Source: Anditalea andensis
GTDB taxonomy: Bacteria; Bacteroidota; Bacteroidia; Cytophagales; Cyclobacteriaceae
Direction: 5' to 3'
DNA length: 64,000 bases
NCBI RefSeq assembly: GCF_000714815.1
Contig: NZ_JMIH01000016.1
Location: 457,586 to 521,585, forward strand
Shown here: one piece after another, positions 8,354 to 18,172 of the stretch
Position numbering within the stretch: the first letter of the stretch is position 1
How the letters are laid out: each line of letters opens with the position of its first letter
Program-made: the position numbers and the translations under genes
Notes under the pieces: generated by a model
Database searches by the model: none
Told to the model about the DNA's origin: nothing
Seen by the model: only the letters and a program-made list of their open reading frames with translations

Positions 8354-10240
8354 TTATTTATTTAAAATATGCTGGTATTCAGATTTGATCCCCGCCTTTT
8401 CTTTAATTTCTTCAGAAACCTGGGGGCCATTATTATCCCATTCATTTCCGGGTCCCGGAGTATTGGAAAAGAATTTATCCCTTTCTGTCCAATTATTTAT
8501 AGCTCTTATATAAGATGATGCTTCATCAAAATATATATACTGGTGATGGTGTGGCATATGGGCATAAGGTGCATCCATTAAGTCAAAAATGACGTTTTCG
8601 CTGATTTCCATATTGGGCTGGGCAGAAAGTGTATATATCCCCCCTACGTCGTACATCTGTTTGGCAAAGCGATGGATTTTGTTCGCATGTACCCTGTTAT
8701 TTTTGGACGCACCAATGGTTTTTGTCCATCCCCATCCTACACTTATTCCGGAATAATTTAAATCCCTGATCTCGTTATGTTCAATGTTTATATCATGGGC
8801 AAATCCCACTGCAATACCTACACAACCCCAGTCCTCATTAGTAGCATCCGTTATCAGATTATTCGCTATATATATATGATGAACCAATTCCCGCGGGTCT
8901 TTAGGATCATAAGGAAGGTGTGCTTCAAAATCAGGCCCACCAAAGAAACCGGCCTGTATACCTGTACCTCCTATATCCTCGAAAACATTTCCTATTATTC
9001 CGGTATTATTTACACCGCTGACCAGATCCAATCCGGTAGCCCCCATGTGTCTAAAACCACATAATTCAAATGAGATATTATGGGCATTATTCACAATGAC
9101 TCCTCCTGGTTGTCTTCCTATCCAAGCCTGGTTTTCTAATTTGGCTTTATCGGGAGTGCCAGGTTCTTTAAGCTTATAAGCTTCCAAAATGTACCACCCA
9201 GCTTGTAAGGGTACATGACCGAATTGGGAAGGCCGTAACCAGGTAGCATGTTGAAAATTAATACCCTCAAACCCAAAATGTTTTACCGGGTTTTCCAGGT
9301 TTCCTTCTATTTGTACTATGGTTTCCAAAAAAGGTAAAACCACTTCTGCTGCATTCATATTTTCACCCGGCTTTGGCCAATAATAAAGCTTCCCAGACTT
9401 TTTATCAGCAAACCACTGCCCCGGTTGGCTCAGAAGTTCGGCAGATCCCGTGAAAAAGAAGGCTGAATTACCTTGGTACTCATTGTCCTTATCAATAAAA
9501 GGGGCAGGCCATGGATGTTCAAATTCAATCAGACTTTCCGGCTGATGAAAAGTCAGCTTAGTTTTTTCACCTTGTTTTTCCAATGATTTAACTCTTAGGT
9601 TAGCTATTGCCCACCATTGGTGGATAACAAATTCTAATTGATCCAGATCGTTGAAATCCTGTTTAGGGGTAGGAATCCACATTTCCTGATTTTCTACATC
9701 TAAAGAAAGGATACGGTCCAGCTCCCTATCATATAGATTGGTAGCCCTGACAGCTTTCCGGCCGTCCACCCACATTTGACGGAAATCAAGCCAATTGCCA
9801 CCTATAAAAGGTATATCAGCTACCCAAAGATTACCTCTGGCAGCTCTGGGCAGGCCTTTAATGGATTGGTTGCTTTTTTTCCAGCCCTTTACCCTGACAC
9901 CCCCTGAAAATATCGGACTGGCACCTTCTGCCGCTTTGATAATGGTAGGACTATCTGCCGTCCCTGAATCTTCGGGTCGGACCAATAAAGGTTCAGCAAA
10001 TTGGTAAGTACCATTCTGTATCAATATTTGAACACCCCCTTCGACAGAGAGATCTCCAAGTCTTCTCATTTCTCTGGCTTTTCTTAAAGCCATATGTACT
10101 GTGGCTACTGGATTTGCCTGTGATCCCTTATTACTGTCATTACCACTTGGACTTACCCAAATATCTGCGGCCTGAGCTATGGAGGTTACAAAACAAGCCA
10201 ATAAGAAGGCTGTAATTTTTATTGGATTAGTAATATTCAT
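8354..10240 (-). CDS. Secreted right-handed beta-helix glycosidase, GH141-like
   Basis: A 628-residue exported protein with a clear signal peptide ending near AQAADIWVSPSGND. The N-terminal block DIWVSPSGNDSNKGSQANP followed by VHMALRKAREM is shared by GH141-type and related beta-helix enzymes. A middle beta-domain (about residues 120-330) is followed by parallel beta-helix turns (about 350-580) with repeated asparagine ladders such as NNAHNISFELCGF, NNTGIIGNVFEDIGGTG and HDINIEHNEIRDL. GH141 includes fucosidase and xylanase activities (family knowledge). I infer an exo-acting glycan hydrolase, but a GH120-like or polysaccharide-lyase-like function is possible. It is the first gene of the leftward operon, directly behind the divergent promoter containing the AAGTGCAGGATG box. 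Confidence 0.65.
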   Translation of the reverse strand: MNITNPIKITAFLLACFVTSIAQAADIWVSPSGNDSNKGSQANPVATVHMALRKAREMRRLGDLSVEGGVQILIQNGTYQFAEPLLVRPEDSGTADSPTIIKAAEGASPIFSGGVRVKGWKKSNQSIKGLPRAARGNLWVADIPFIGGNWLDFRQMWVDGRKAVRATNLYDRELDRILSLDVENQEMWIPTPKQDFNDLDQLEFVIHQWWAIANLRVKSLEKQGEKTKLTFHQPESLIEFEHPWPAPFIDKDNEYQGNSAFFFTGSAELLSQPGQWFADKKSGKLYYWPKPGENMNAAEVVLPFLETIVQIEGNLENPVKHFGFEGINFQHATWLRPSQFGHVPLQAGWYILEAYKLKEPGTPDKAKLENQAWIGRQPGGVIVNNAHNISFELCGFRHMGATGLDLVSGVNNTGIIGNVFEDIGGTGIQAGFFGGPDFEAHLPYDPKDPRELVHHIYIANNLITDATNEDWGCVGIAVGFAHDINIEHNEIRDLNYSGISVGWGWTKTIGASKNNRVHANKIHRFAKQMYDVGGIYTLSAQPNMEISENVIFDLMDAPYAHMPHHHQYIYFDEASSYIRAINNWTERDKFFSNTPGPGNEWDNNGPQVSEEIKEKAGIKSEYQHILNK

Positions 10241-10710
10241 AAATAATTTAATAGTATAAAAATCAGCCTGGACTGAAGGTATTATTAATCAATTATAAGA
10301 AAGGAAAGCATAAAGGCCATCCTGCACTTACAGGATAGCACTATGTTTAGCTATACTACTTTCATTAATAATTAAAACCCTGGGTTTTGAGTTAAATTGG
10401 GATTAGAATATTTCAAAACAAATAATTGCTCATATTAAAGTAATAAAATAACAGCTGGGTATATTCTTTTATCGATCAATTCAAAGTACAGGATAATTTT
10501 TCGGGAAAGTACAGGATAGGCCATCCCATCATATTATATATCTTGGAAATAATTCTTAATGCTTAATCTGTAATAGAAAATCGTCACTGTAATAATCATA
10601 TTAATTCCGGGCTCTTGAAATATCCCTAAAAAGGTGATTTAGCACTGTGTCTATAGTTAATTGGGAATACCCTAATCTAAACCTAGCTGATTTAATCAGC
10701 AAATCTTGAT
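10241..10710. promoter_or_regulatory. Divergent promoter region of carbohydrate locus 1
   Basis: This 470-base AT-rich stretch separates the leftward and rightward operons and has no gene. It contains AAAGTACAGGATA twice on the plus strand (10483-10495 and 10506-10518, 23 bases apart) and a related AAGTGCAGGATG on the minus strand (10329-10318). The plus-strand TACAGGATA at 10329-10337 overlaps that last site and makes the dyad ATCCTG-N6-CAGGAT (10319-10336). Twenty-four bases beyond the second plus-strand box is TATCTTG (10539-10545). Twenty-five bases beyond the minus-strand box is the TTG of TATAATTG (10297-10290). Both resemble a Bacteroidota -7 element. The layout fits two promoters activated by one AraC-type protein, most simply the one at 20625-21569. 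Confidence 0.55.
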
Positions 10711-11673
10711 ATGAAGCACAACCAAAATATTGATCCCGATACCAATAAAAGAAGATCATTTTTAAAATCACTTTTAGTCTTCGGCAGTGGCATATTTATA
10801 GGCCCTTCCCTGATATCCTGCCTTCCGGCTAAAGCTAAAGTGACGGGATTATTGGATAAAAGATATAAAATTGCAGTCTGTGACTGGATGATTTTAAAAA
10901 GACAAAAGCTTAGCGCTTTTGCATTAGCACAGGAAATCAATGCTGACGGTATCCAGCTTGACATGGGAGGCCTTGGCAATAGGGATACCTTTGACAGTAA
11001 GTTAGGCGATCCTGAAGTAAGGAAGCAATTTTTAGCAGAATCACAAAATAGAGGGGTGGAAATCAGTTCCATTGCCATGTCGGGATTTTACGCACAATCA
11101 TTTGCTGAAAGGGATACGGTGGACAGAATGGTTCAGGACACTTTGGACACTATGGCCGGAATGGGGATAAAAATCGCTTATCTTCCACTGGGTGTAGAGG
11201 GTGACTTGGTGAAAAGACCCGAAATCAGACCTGCCGTCGTAGAAAGGCTAAAAAAAGCTGGGGACAAAGCCTATCAGCAAGGAGCAGTGATAGCAGTAGA
11301 AACGGCTTTGGATGCCAAAGATGAAGTGCAACTGCTAAAGGATATAGACTCAAAAGGCATCCAAATTTCATTCAATTTCGCCAATGCCATTAAAAATGTA
11401 AAGGATATTCCCACAGAGCTGCGAACGTTGGGTAAAGACCGGATTGCTCAAATTCATGCTTCAGATACCGATGGGGTCTGGATCGAAAACAATATAAAAA
11501 TCAACATGCCAAAAATAAAGCAGACGCTGGATGAGATGGGATGGCAAGGCTGGTTGATCATAGAACGTTCAAGAGATGTAAATGATGTGCGGAATGTAAA
11601 AGGGAATTTTGGTGCTAATGTCGCCTACCTGAAATCCGTTTTTCAATCTGCAGGTTCCTTAACCAAAATATGA
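10711..11673 (+). CDS. Exported sugar phosphate isomerase/epimerase-like TIM barrel protein
   Basis: A 320-residue protein of the xylose isomerase-like/AP endonuclease 2 fold. The N-terminus NKRRSFLKSLLVFGSGIF is a Tat-type signal (twin Arg, then hydrophobic stretch), and SLISC could serve as a lipobox. Candidate metal ligands are E197 in IAVETALDA, the His in QIHASDTDG and the Glu in WLIIERSRD; the position usually held by Asp/His in the middle of the barrel reads NFANA. It probably rearranges or cleaves a sugar derivative in the periplasm. The next gene begins 20 bases downstream. Such exported homologues are common in Bacteroidota glycan loci, but their reactions are largely unassigned. 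Confidence 0.75.
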   Translation: MKHNQNIDPDTNKRRSFLKSLLVFGSGIFIGPSLISCLPAKAKVTGLLDKRYKIAVCDWMILKRQKLSAFALAQEINADGIQLDMGGLGNRDTFDSKLGDPEVRKQFLAESQNRGVEISSIAMSGFYAQSFAERDTVDRMVQDTLDTMAGMGIKIAYLPLGVEGDLVKRPEIRPAVVERLKKAGDKAYQQGAVIAVETALDAKDEVQLLKDIDSKGIQISFNFANAIKNVKDIPTELRTLGKDRIAQIHASDTDGVWIENNIKINMPKIKQTLDEMGWQGWLIIERSRDVNDVRNVKGNFGANVAYLKSVFQSAGSLTKI

Positions 11674-11693
11674 TTAATTAATCAACCCAAGAC

Positions 11694-14438
11694 ATGAAAG
11701 CTCATTCCCTAATTGCAATCCTATTTTCTATACTCCTTTATTCCTGTGCCCAGCAGGAAAGTATCACTGTAGTAACTACGGGAAACGCATCCGCCCGCAC
11801 CTTATTCGGAACCGATAGACTGGTGAAGGAGCTGGAAGATCAGGGATACCAAGTGAACAGAAAAATAATTCAGGAATGGGAAGCTGACGATAAGTCTATC
11901 CTCATAGGAGAAAAAGATGATCCTATACTTATGGATTGGATCAATAATTCGAATTACTCCCAAGCACTTTCTTCTGAACCTTCCAAAGAGGGTTTTCAAA
12001 TAAGCTCAACCGATCAAACCATCGTAATATTGGGAAGTGATGCTTCAGGATCTCTTTATGGTGCTCTAGAAGTAGGCGATAGATTAAGGCAACATGGTAG
12101 TTTAGATTTTAATCTGAATTTGGTAGACCAGCCCGAAATGGTACTACGGGGCACCGCCATAGGAATGCAAAAGACTACTTATTTGCCCGGAAGAGGTGTC
12201 TATGAATATCCTTATACACCGGAAAATTTCCAATGGTTCTATGACAAAAATTTATGGATTGACTACCTGGATATGCTGGTAGAAAACCGTATGAATTCTC
12301 TATACCTATGGAATGGGCACCCTTTTGCATCTTTGGTAAAATTGGAAGATTACCCGTATGCAATGGAAGTGTCTGAAGAAGATTTTGAAAAGAATCAAGA
12401 AATGTTTCATTTTCTTACAGAAGAAGCAGAAAAAAGAGGGATTTGGGTTATCCAAATGTTTTATAATATTATCGTTTCCAAACCATTTGCAGACCATCAC
12501 AATATTAAAAGCCAGGACAGAAGCAGACCTATCACTCCCCTACTGGCAGATTATACGCAGAAGTCAATAGCTGCTTTTATAGAAAAATATCCAAATGTAG
12601 GACTTTTGGTTGCTTTGGGGGAAGCTATGCAAGGTGAAGAGAATGATATAAAATGGTTTACAGAAACCATTATACCCGGTGTCAAGGATGGATTAAAAGC
12701 TTTGGGCAGAACCGATGAACCTCCCATTATCCTGCGTGCTCATGATACAAATGCGCCGTTGGTCATGGAGAAGGCCCTGCCATTATATAATAACTTATAT
12801 ACTACTCATAAATATAACGGGGAATCCTTAACCACCTACGAGCCCCGCGGGCCATGGTCCCAGATCCATAGAGATCTCAGTTCCAAAGGAAACATCCATA
12901 TTTCCAATGTTCATATTTTGGCAAATCTGGAACCCTTCCGATATGGGTCTCCTGACTTCATTCAGAAAAGTGTATTAGCCATGCACGAAGTTCATGGTGC
13001 AAATGCCTTACACCTATATCCCCAAGCTTCCTATTGGGACTGGCCATATACGGCTGACAATACGAATGAGAGACTTCTACAGATTGATAGAGATTGGATC
13101 TGGTACAAAGCCTGGGCAAGGTATGCTTGGAAAAGCCAACGCGACAGAAATGAAGAAATAACATATTGGAGCAATAAGCTCTCTGAGGTATATGACGCAG
13201 GCGACGCAGGTCACCACATACTGGACGCCTATGAGGAAACTGGGGAAATCGCTCCCAAGCTTCTGAGAAGGTTTGGCATTACCGAAGGCAACAGACAAAC
13301 CTTGCTTTTAGGAATGTTTGGAAGTCAATTGGTCAATCCCTATAAATGGAGAGTTTATCCAGGCTTTTATGAATCATGTGGACCTGTGGGGGAAATCTTG
13401 ATTGAATATGTCAAAAAAGAGTGGAACAATGAACCCCATGAAGGAGAAACGCCTACCCAAATTATTGATGAAGTGGTGGCTCACGGAAGAAAGGCAGTAG
13501 AGGCGATAGATCAAGCTGCTGATAAAGTAAATGCAAATCAGGAGGAATTTGAAAGACTTAAAAACGATGTATATTGTTATAACGCCTTCGCAAATTTCTT
13601 TTCAGAAAAAGTAAAAGCATCCCATATGGTTTTAAGGCACCAGTATTCAGGAGATCTGGAAGATCTTGAAAAAGCTATACCCCATCTGGAAAAGAGTGTG
13701 GACCATTATAAGCAACTGGTGGACCTGACCAAAGACACCTACTTATATGCTAATAGTATGCAGACCGCACAGCGTCGTATTCCTATAGGAGGAGATGACG
13801 GAAAGCATTCCACATGGATTGAAATGCTGCCCCATTACGAAAAGGAATTAATGAAATTCAAAAGAAATGTGGATCTGCTTAAATCATCTGAAGATGGGAA
13901 AATAGAAAGGGCAGATGTTTCTGCCTGGACTACGACTAAGGTAGAATGGTTGGATAATATTTCCCACAGTTCATTTGTTTTAAAAGAGGGCCAAAAAGTA
14001 TATACTGATGAGTCCGGTAGAATTGAGCAGATCGCAGAAGAGATCAAAGGCTTAAATGCTGTTTTACTTTCATCCGAAAAACAAAAATCGGAAGGAACAA
14101 CTTTGAAGTTTGCCAATCAAACTCCCGTTAAATTGGTAGTTGGGTATTTCAATTCAGATCAAAAAGAATTTTCCAGGGCTCCTGATCTTGAGACAAATGC
14201 TGCAGGAAATCTAAGGGGAGAATCTGAAATAAAATTGGCCAATGCCATGAAAATTGAAGGTATGCCCCGCGTTAATATCCATACCTATTCCTTTGAACCC
14301 GGAAATAATGAGCTGATACTGGGGAAAGGTAAAGTGATGATTTTAGGCTTTATCGATGGCACCCAATCTATAGAATACAGAGATGCCGGTATCATTGGCA
14401 AGGATGAAAAAGAAGCAATCGATTGGTTGTTCTATTGA
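11694..14438 (+). CDS. Large lipoprotein glycoside hydrolase, GH67-N/GH20-like architecture, family unassigned
   Basis: A 914-residue protein with a lipoprotein signal (AILFSILLYSCAQQ). Residues about 25-140 look like the alpha-glucuronidase/hexosaminidase N-terminal fold: ITVVTTGNASARTLFG, then QTIVILGSDASGSLYGALEVGDRL. A TIM-barrel-like region follows (about 150-450) with LVENRMNSLYLWNGHPF, EEAEKRGIWVIQMFYN and VGLLVALGEAMQGEEND; the acidic LGEAM is a candidate catalytic segment. The rest is helical, ending in a beta-domain. I do not recognise an exact CAZy family. GH115 signatures are absent and GH67 is matched only in general layout. It follows the epimerase-like gene by 20 bases and precedes the first GH2 gene by 50, so it is co-transcribed and probably works on the same glycan outside the inner membrane. 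Confidence 0.55.
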   Translation: MKAHSLIAILFSILLYSCAQQESITVVTTGNASARTLFGTDRLVKELEDQGYQVNRKIIQEWEADDKSILIGEKDDPILMDWINNSNYSQALSSEPSKEGFQISSTDQTIVILGSDASGSLYGALEVGDRLRQHGSLDFNLNLVDQPEMVLRGTAIGMQKTTYLPGRGVYEYPYTPENFQWFYDKNLWIDYLDMLVENRMNSLYLWNGHPFASLVKLEDYPYAMEVSEEDFEKNQEMFHFLTEEAEKRGIWVIQMFYNIIVSKPFADHHNIKSQDRSRPITPLLADYTQKSIAAFIEKYPNVGLLVALGEAMQGEENDIKWFTETIIPGVKDGLKALGRTDEPPIILRAHDTNAPLVMEKALPLYNNLYTTHKYNGESLTTYEPRGPWSQIHRDLSSKGNIHISNVHILANLEPFRYGSPDFIQKSVLAMHEVHGANALHLYPQASYWDWPYTADNTNERLLQIDRDWIWYKAWARYAWKSQRDRNEEITYWSNKLSEVYDAGDAGHHILDAYEETGEIAPKLLRRFGITEGNRQTLLLGMFGSQLVNPYKWRVYPGFYESCGPVGEILIEYVKKEWNNEPHEGETPTQIIDEVVAHGRKAVEAIDQAADKVNANQEEFERLKNDVYCYNAFANFFSEKVKASHMVLRHQYSGDLEDLEKAIPHLEKSVDHYKQLVDLTKDTYLYANSMQTAQRRIPIGGDDGKHSTWIEMLPHYEKELMKFKRNVDLLKSSEDGKIERADVSAWTTTKVEWLDNISHSSFVLKEGQKVYTDESGRIEQIAEEIKGLNAVLLSSEKQKSEGTTLKFANQTPVKLVVGYFNSDQKEFSRAPDLETNAAGNLRGESEIKLANAMKIEGMPRVNIHTYSFEPGNNELILGKGKVMILGFIDGTQSIEYRDAGIIGKDEKEAIDWLFY

Positions 14439-14488
14439 TCAATATCTCCGAAAGAATTAAATAAAAGACCCAAAGTAGATTAACAAAA

Positions 14489-17400
14489 ATGTTAAAAAGA
14501 ACAGTTACCAGTACCTTCTTCCTATTGATATTATGTTTGGGCTTAGTTTCAGCTCAGCAGACAAGAAAGCAAATATCATTAAACAGTGACTGGAAAACCA
14601 TAGCTTCAGGAGTAGCCCCTCTCGAAGAGAAAGGCATTGAAGCCAAAAATTATAATGCCCAAAACTGGATATCTGTAGATGTACCTCATAACTGGGACCA
14701 ATATGAAGGGTACCGAAGGATGAAGCACGGCAATAAGCACGGTGCTGCTTGGTATCGTAAAAATCTGACATTAGACAATGCAGATAAAGGGAAGCAACAT
14801 TTTTTATTTTTTGAAGGCGTGGGTTCTTATGCAACGGTCTGGATCAATGGTAAAAAAGTAGGAGGCCATGCAGGCGGCAGGACTACCTTTACCCTTGATA
14901 TTACAGAACATTTAGATTTTAATGGAGAAAATACCATTGCAGTTAAAGCAGACCATCCGAGTATGATAGCCGATCTGCCATGGGTATGTGGTGGGTGTTC
15001 CGGTGAATGGGGTTTTTCGGAAGGTTCCCAGCCTATGGGTATCTTCAGACCCGTATCGCTATTGATCACAGATCAGGTAAAGATCGAACCTTTTGGAATC
15101 CATATCTGGAATGATGATGAAATTTCCAAAGAGAAAGCCAAGCTCCAAATGAATACGACCATAAAAAATTATGGTGATAAGAGTAGGGAGATTACTATTG
15201 TGAACAGACTTATTGACAAAGATGGTAAAGAGGTGGAGCGGCAGGAAAGTCCTTTGGTATTGGAACCGAAAGCAACAAAGGAGACCAAGCAAGAAACAGC
15301 ATTTATTTCCCAGCCTAAGCTCTGGTCACCTAAAGATCCCTATTTATACAAAATGATCACTGAAATCCATGAAGACGGTAAGGTCATAGATGAGCTGGTC
15401 ACCCCATATGGTATACGATGGGTAAGTTGGCCCATAGGAAGAGATGACGGTGACCACCGTTTTTTTATAAACGGCGAGCCTTTATACATCAATGGTATCT
15501 GTGAATATGAACACATGATGGGCCAAAGCCATGCTTTCACTGATGAGCAGGTTCTATCAAGGGTAAACCAGATGGTAGGTGCAGGATTTAACGCCTTCCG
15601 TGATGCGCACCAGCCCCACCACTTCAAATATCATGAAGAATGGGACAAGCAGGGTGTTTTACTATGGACACAATTTTCTGCACACATATGGTATGACACG
15701 CCCGAATTCAAAGAAAACTTCAAAGAATTGCTTAAGGAATGGGTAATTGAAAGAAGAAATAGCCCCTCTGTAGTCATGTGGGGCCTGCAAAATGAAAGTA
15801 CTATTCCAAAAGAATTTGCACAGGAATGTACAGAACTTATACGGGAACTTGACCCCAATTCATATAATCAAAAATTGGTGACTACCTGTAATGGTGGAGA
15901 AGGTACAGACTGGAACGTAGTCCAGAACTGGTCCGGAACCTATGGGGGTGATCCCGAAAAATACGGGGAAGAACTCAGCCGTCAATTGTTGAATGGTGAA
16001 TACGGTGCATGGAGAACCTTGGACCTCCATACTGAAGGGCCATTTGTACAAAAAGGAGATTATAGCGAGGATAGGTTCTATCAGTTGATGCAGAAAAAAG
16101 TAGAACTGGCTGAAGCATATAAAGATAGCTTATCAGGGCAGTTTCACTGGTTGTACAATTCACATGAAAATCCGGGACGGATTCAAAATGGTGAAGGCTT
16201 CAGAGACATTGACCGGGTTGGCCCAATAAATTATAAGGGATTGGTGACTCCATGGGAAGAGCCTTTGGATGCATATTTCATGTACCGTTCTGAATATTCA
16301 GACAAGGTAAAGGAGCCTATGGTTTATATAGTCTCCCATACCTGGCCGGACAGGTGGATTGAAACTGGCATAAAAGACAGCTTGGTGGTGTTTTCCAATT
16401 GCGATGAAGTAGAGTTGTTCAATGATACGGATGGCAAGTCTCTGGGAAGAAAAAAGAATCCGGGAATGGGCAAGAATTTCCAATGGGATCAGGTAGATAT
16501 CCAATACAACGTGCTTAAAGCAATTGGCTATGTGGATGGAAAAGAAATGGCTGAAGATATCATCGTTTTACATCATCTGCCGGAATCTCCCAATTTTCAG
16601 CAACTATACAGTGATGATGAAAACCTGTTGCAAGGGGATCCTGATTTCCATTATATCTACAGGGTGAATGCCGGAGGGCCTGATTATATCGATCAAAACG
16701 GTCATCTATGGATGTCGGATGTGCAGAAAACTACCGATAATTCATGGGGGTCTAAGTCATGGACGGACGAGTTTGCAGATATGCCGGCTTTTTATGCCAG
16801 CCAAAGAAGGACTCATGATCCTATCTCCGGTTCTAAAGATTGGGACCTGTTTCAGACCTTCAGATTCGGTATGACCAAGCTTAAATATGAATTTCCCCTA
16901 CCCGATGGAGAATATTTAATGGATCTGTTTTTTATAGAGCCCTGGTATGGTACAGGCGCTGGTCTGAACAGTACCGGATGGAGAACTTTTGATGTCGCCA
17001 TTAATGATGAAACTGTAATACAAAATCTGGATATATGGAAAGAAGCCGGTCATGATAAAGCTTTGAAAAAAACAGTAAAAGGACAGGCTAAAGATGGAAA
17101 GCTAATTCTTTCCTTTCCAAAAATCACCTCCGGCCAGGCAATTATATCAGGTATAGGAATAGCAAGTATGGACAAATCCGTTCAACCTGCGGATCCTTCT
17201 CCTAAAAACATTCTGGACCTGAACAGTAATTTAAAGGGAGGTGCTAAAATAGAAGTCCAATCATGGCTGGATACAGGTCATCCACAATTTTCGGATTCAG
17301 ACACCAAATTTAGCAAGTTACCCTATTTGCTCTTCGGAGCGGACTATATACGGTTACCTTTCACTTTACCAAGAAAAGGTTTTTCCGGTAACTTCATAGC

Positions 17401-18046
17401 CAATAAAAATTCAATCGTATATGTTCTGATCAATGATAGGATCAAATCACTCCCGCGATGGATGGAAGGGTTCCTGCCGATTGAAGAAGATGCGGAAAAC
17501 AATCAGGGTGAGAATTTTAGCGTCTATACCAAGGAAGTAAGCCATGGAGAAAAAATCCAATTCGGTTCAGTTGATAAATTGGCCAAGAGCACATCAGGTG
17601 GTATGTATTCCATAGTGGTAGTACCGCAATATGAGATGGGTGACGGGGAAGACGAAAGACCGGGAATCCATCAGGAAGCTGAAACTGCCCTTTTTAAAGG
17701 AGATGGTATCGAAACAGGAAATTTTAAAGAAAGTAAATACATTGAATTCACCGAAGTTGGAGAAGCCGGTATTGCCTGGGAAGTTAATCCGGGATTGGCA
17801 GGCACTTACCTGATCCGGTTCAGATATATGAATGTGTCTGATGAACCGATCAACGTAAGACTTCAGATAGAGGCATCCAACGGGGTGATGATGAGAGATG
17901 ATGAGATAAGTTTTCCTGTGGCAGATGAAAAATGGAGAATACTGAATACCACTACAGGTACCAGTATAAATGCAGGAAAATACATCATCAGAATCCATTC
18001 TGAGGACTTGAAAGGCCTTCGTCTGGATAGGATGGAGTTCCAATAA
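14489..18046 (+). CDS. GH2 glycoside hydrolase with malectin-like and C-terminal carbohydrate-binding domains
   Basis: A 1185-residue exported enzyme (signal peptide to about SAQQ). The usual GH2 order is present: jelly-roll (about 30-200), Ig-like (200-310), then a TIM barrel. The acid/base E436 is in MWGLQNEST and the nucleophile E504 in LNGEYGAWR. After the barrel and a DUF4982-like region, residues about 724-890 resemble a malectin domain (YRVNAGGPDYIDQNG). The last 120 residues begin IHQEAETALFKGDG and end RIHSEDLKGLRLDRMEFQ, typical of a CBM6-like module. It is far longer than a simple beta-galactosidase. The sugar specificity (galactose, glucuronic acid, mannose) is not readable. It lies between the 914-residue protein and a second GH2. 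Confidence 0.85.
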   Translation: MLKRTVTSTFFLLILCLGLVSAQQTRKQISLNSDWKTIASGVAPLEEKGIEAKNYNAQNWISVDVPHNWDQYEGYRRMKHGNKHGAAWYRKNLTLDNADKGKQHFLFFEGVGSYATVWINGKKVGGHAGGRTTFTLDITEHLDFNGENTIAVKADHPSMIADLPWVCGGCSGEWGFSEGSQPMGIFRPVSLLITDQVKIEPFGIHIWNDDEISKEKAKLQMNTTIKNYGDKSREITIVNRLIDKDGKEVERQESPLVLEPKATKETKQETAFISQPKLWSPKDPYLYKMITEIHEDGKVIDELVTPYGIRWVSWPIGRDDGDHRFFINGEPLYINGICEYEHMMGQSHAFTDEQVLSRVNQMVGAGFNAFRDAHQPHHFKYHEEWDKQGVLLWTQFSAHIWYDTPEFKENFKELLKEWVIERRNSPSVVMWGLQNESTIPKEFAQECTELIRELDPNSYNQKLVTTCNGGEGTDWNVVQNWSGTYGGDPEKYGEELSRQLLNGEYGAWRTLDLHTEGPFVQKGDYSEDRFYQLMQKKVELAEAYKDSLSGQFHWLYNSHENPGRIQNGEGFRDIDRVGPINYKGLVTPWEEPLDAYFMYRSEYSDKVKEPMVYIVSHTWPDRWIETGIKDSLVVFSNCDEVELFNDTDGKSLGRKKNPGMGKNFQWDQVDIQYNVLKAIGYVDGKEMAEDIIVLHHLPESPNFQQLYSDDENLLQGDPDFHYIYRVNAGGPDYIDQNGHLWMSDVQKTTDNSWGSKSWTDEFADMPAFYASQRRTHDPISGSKDWDLFQTFRFGMTKLKYEFPLPDGEYLMDLFFIEPWYGTGAGLNSTGWRTFDVAINDETVIQNLDIWKEAGHDKALKKTVKGQAKDGKLILSFPKITSGQAIISGIGIASMDKSVQPADPSPKNILDLNSNLKGGAKIEVQSWLDTGHPQFSDSDTKFSKLPYLLFGADYIRLPFTLPRKGFSGNFIANKNSIVYVLINDRIKSLPRWMEGFLPIEEDAENNQGENFSVYTKEVSHGEKIQFGSVDKLAKSTSGGMYSIVVVPQYEMGDGEDERPGIHQEAETALFKGDGIETGNFKESKYIEFTEVGEAGIAWEVNPGLAGTYLIRFRYMNVSDEPINVRLQIEASNGVMMRDDEISFPVADEKWRILNTTTGTSINAGKYIIRIHSEDLKGLRLDRMEFQ

Positions 18047-18172
18047 ATAATGTAAATCCTTTATACCAAATGCAGAACAGTCTAATTTAAGTTTTATCCA
18101 ATAAATTAGTCTGGAATGCCCTTAGAAAGATAAACTTACAATAGTCATAAAAACTATATTTGATACTATACC

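Noticed and set aside
18155..18162. TATATTTG, a perfect -7 match before the second GH2 gene
   Set aside because: It lies only 10 bases before the ATG and has no -33 partner at a suitable distance, so it is probably chance.
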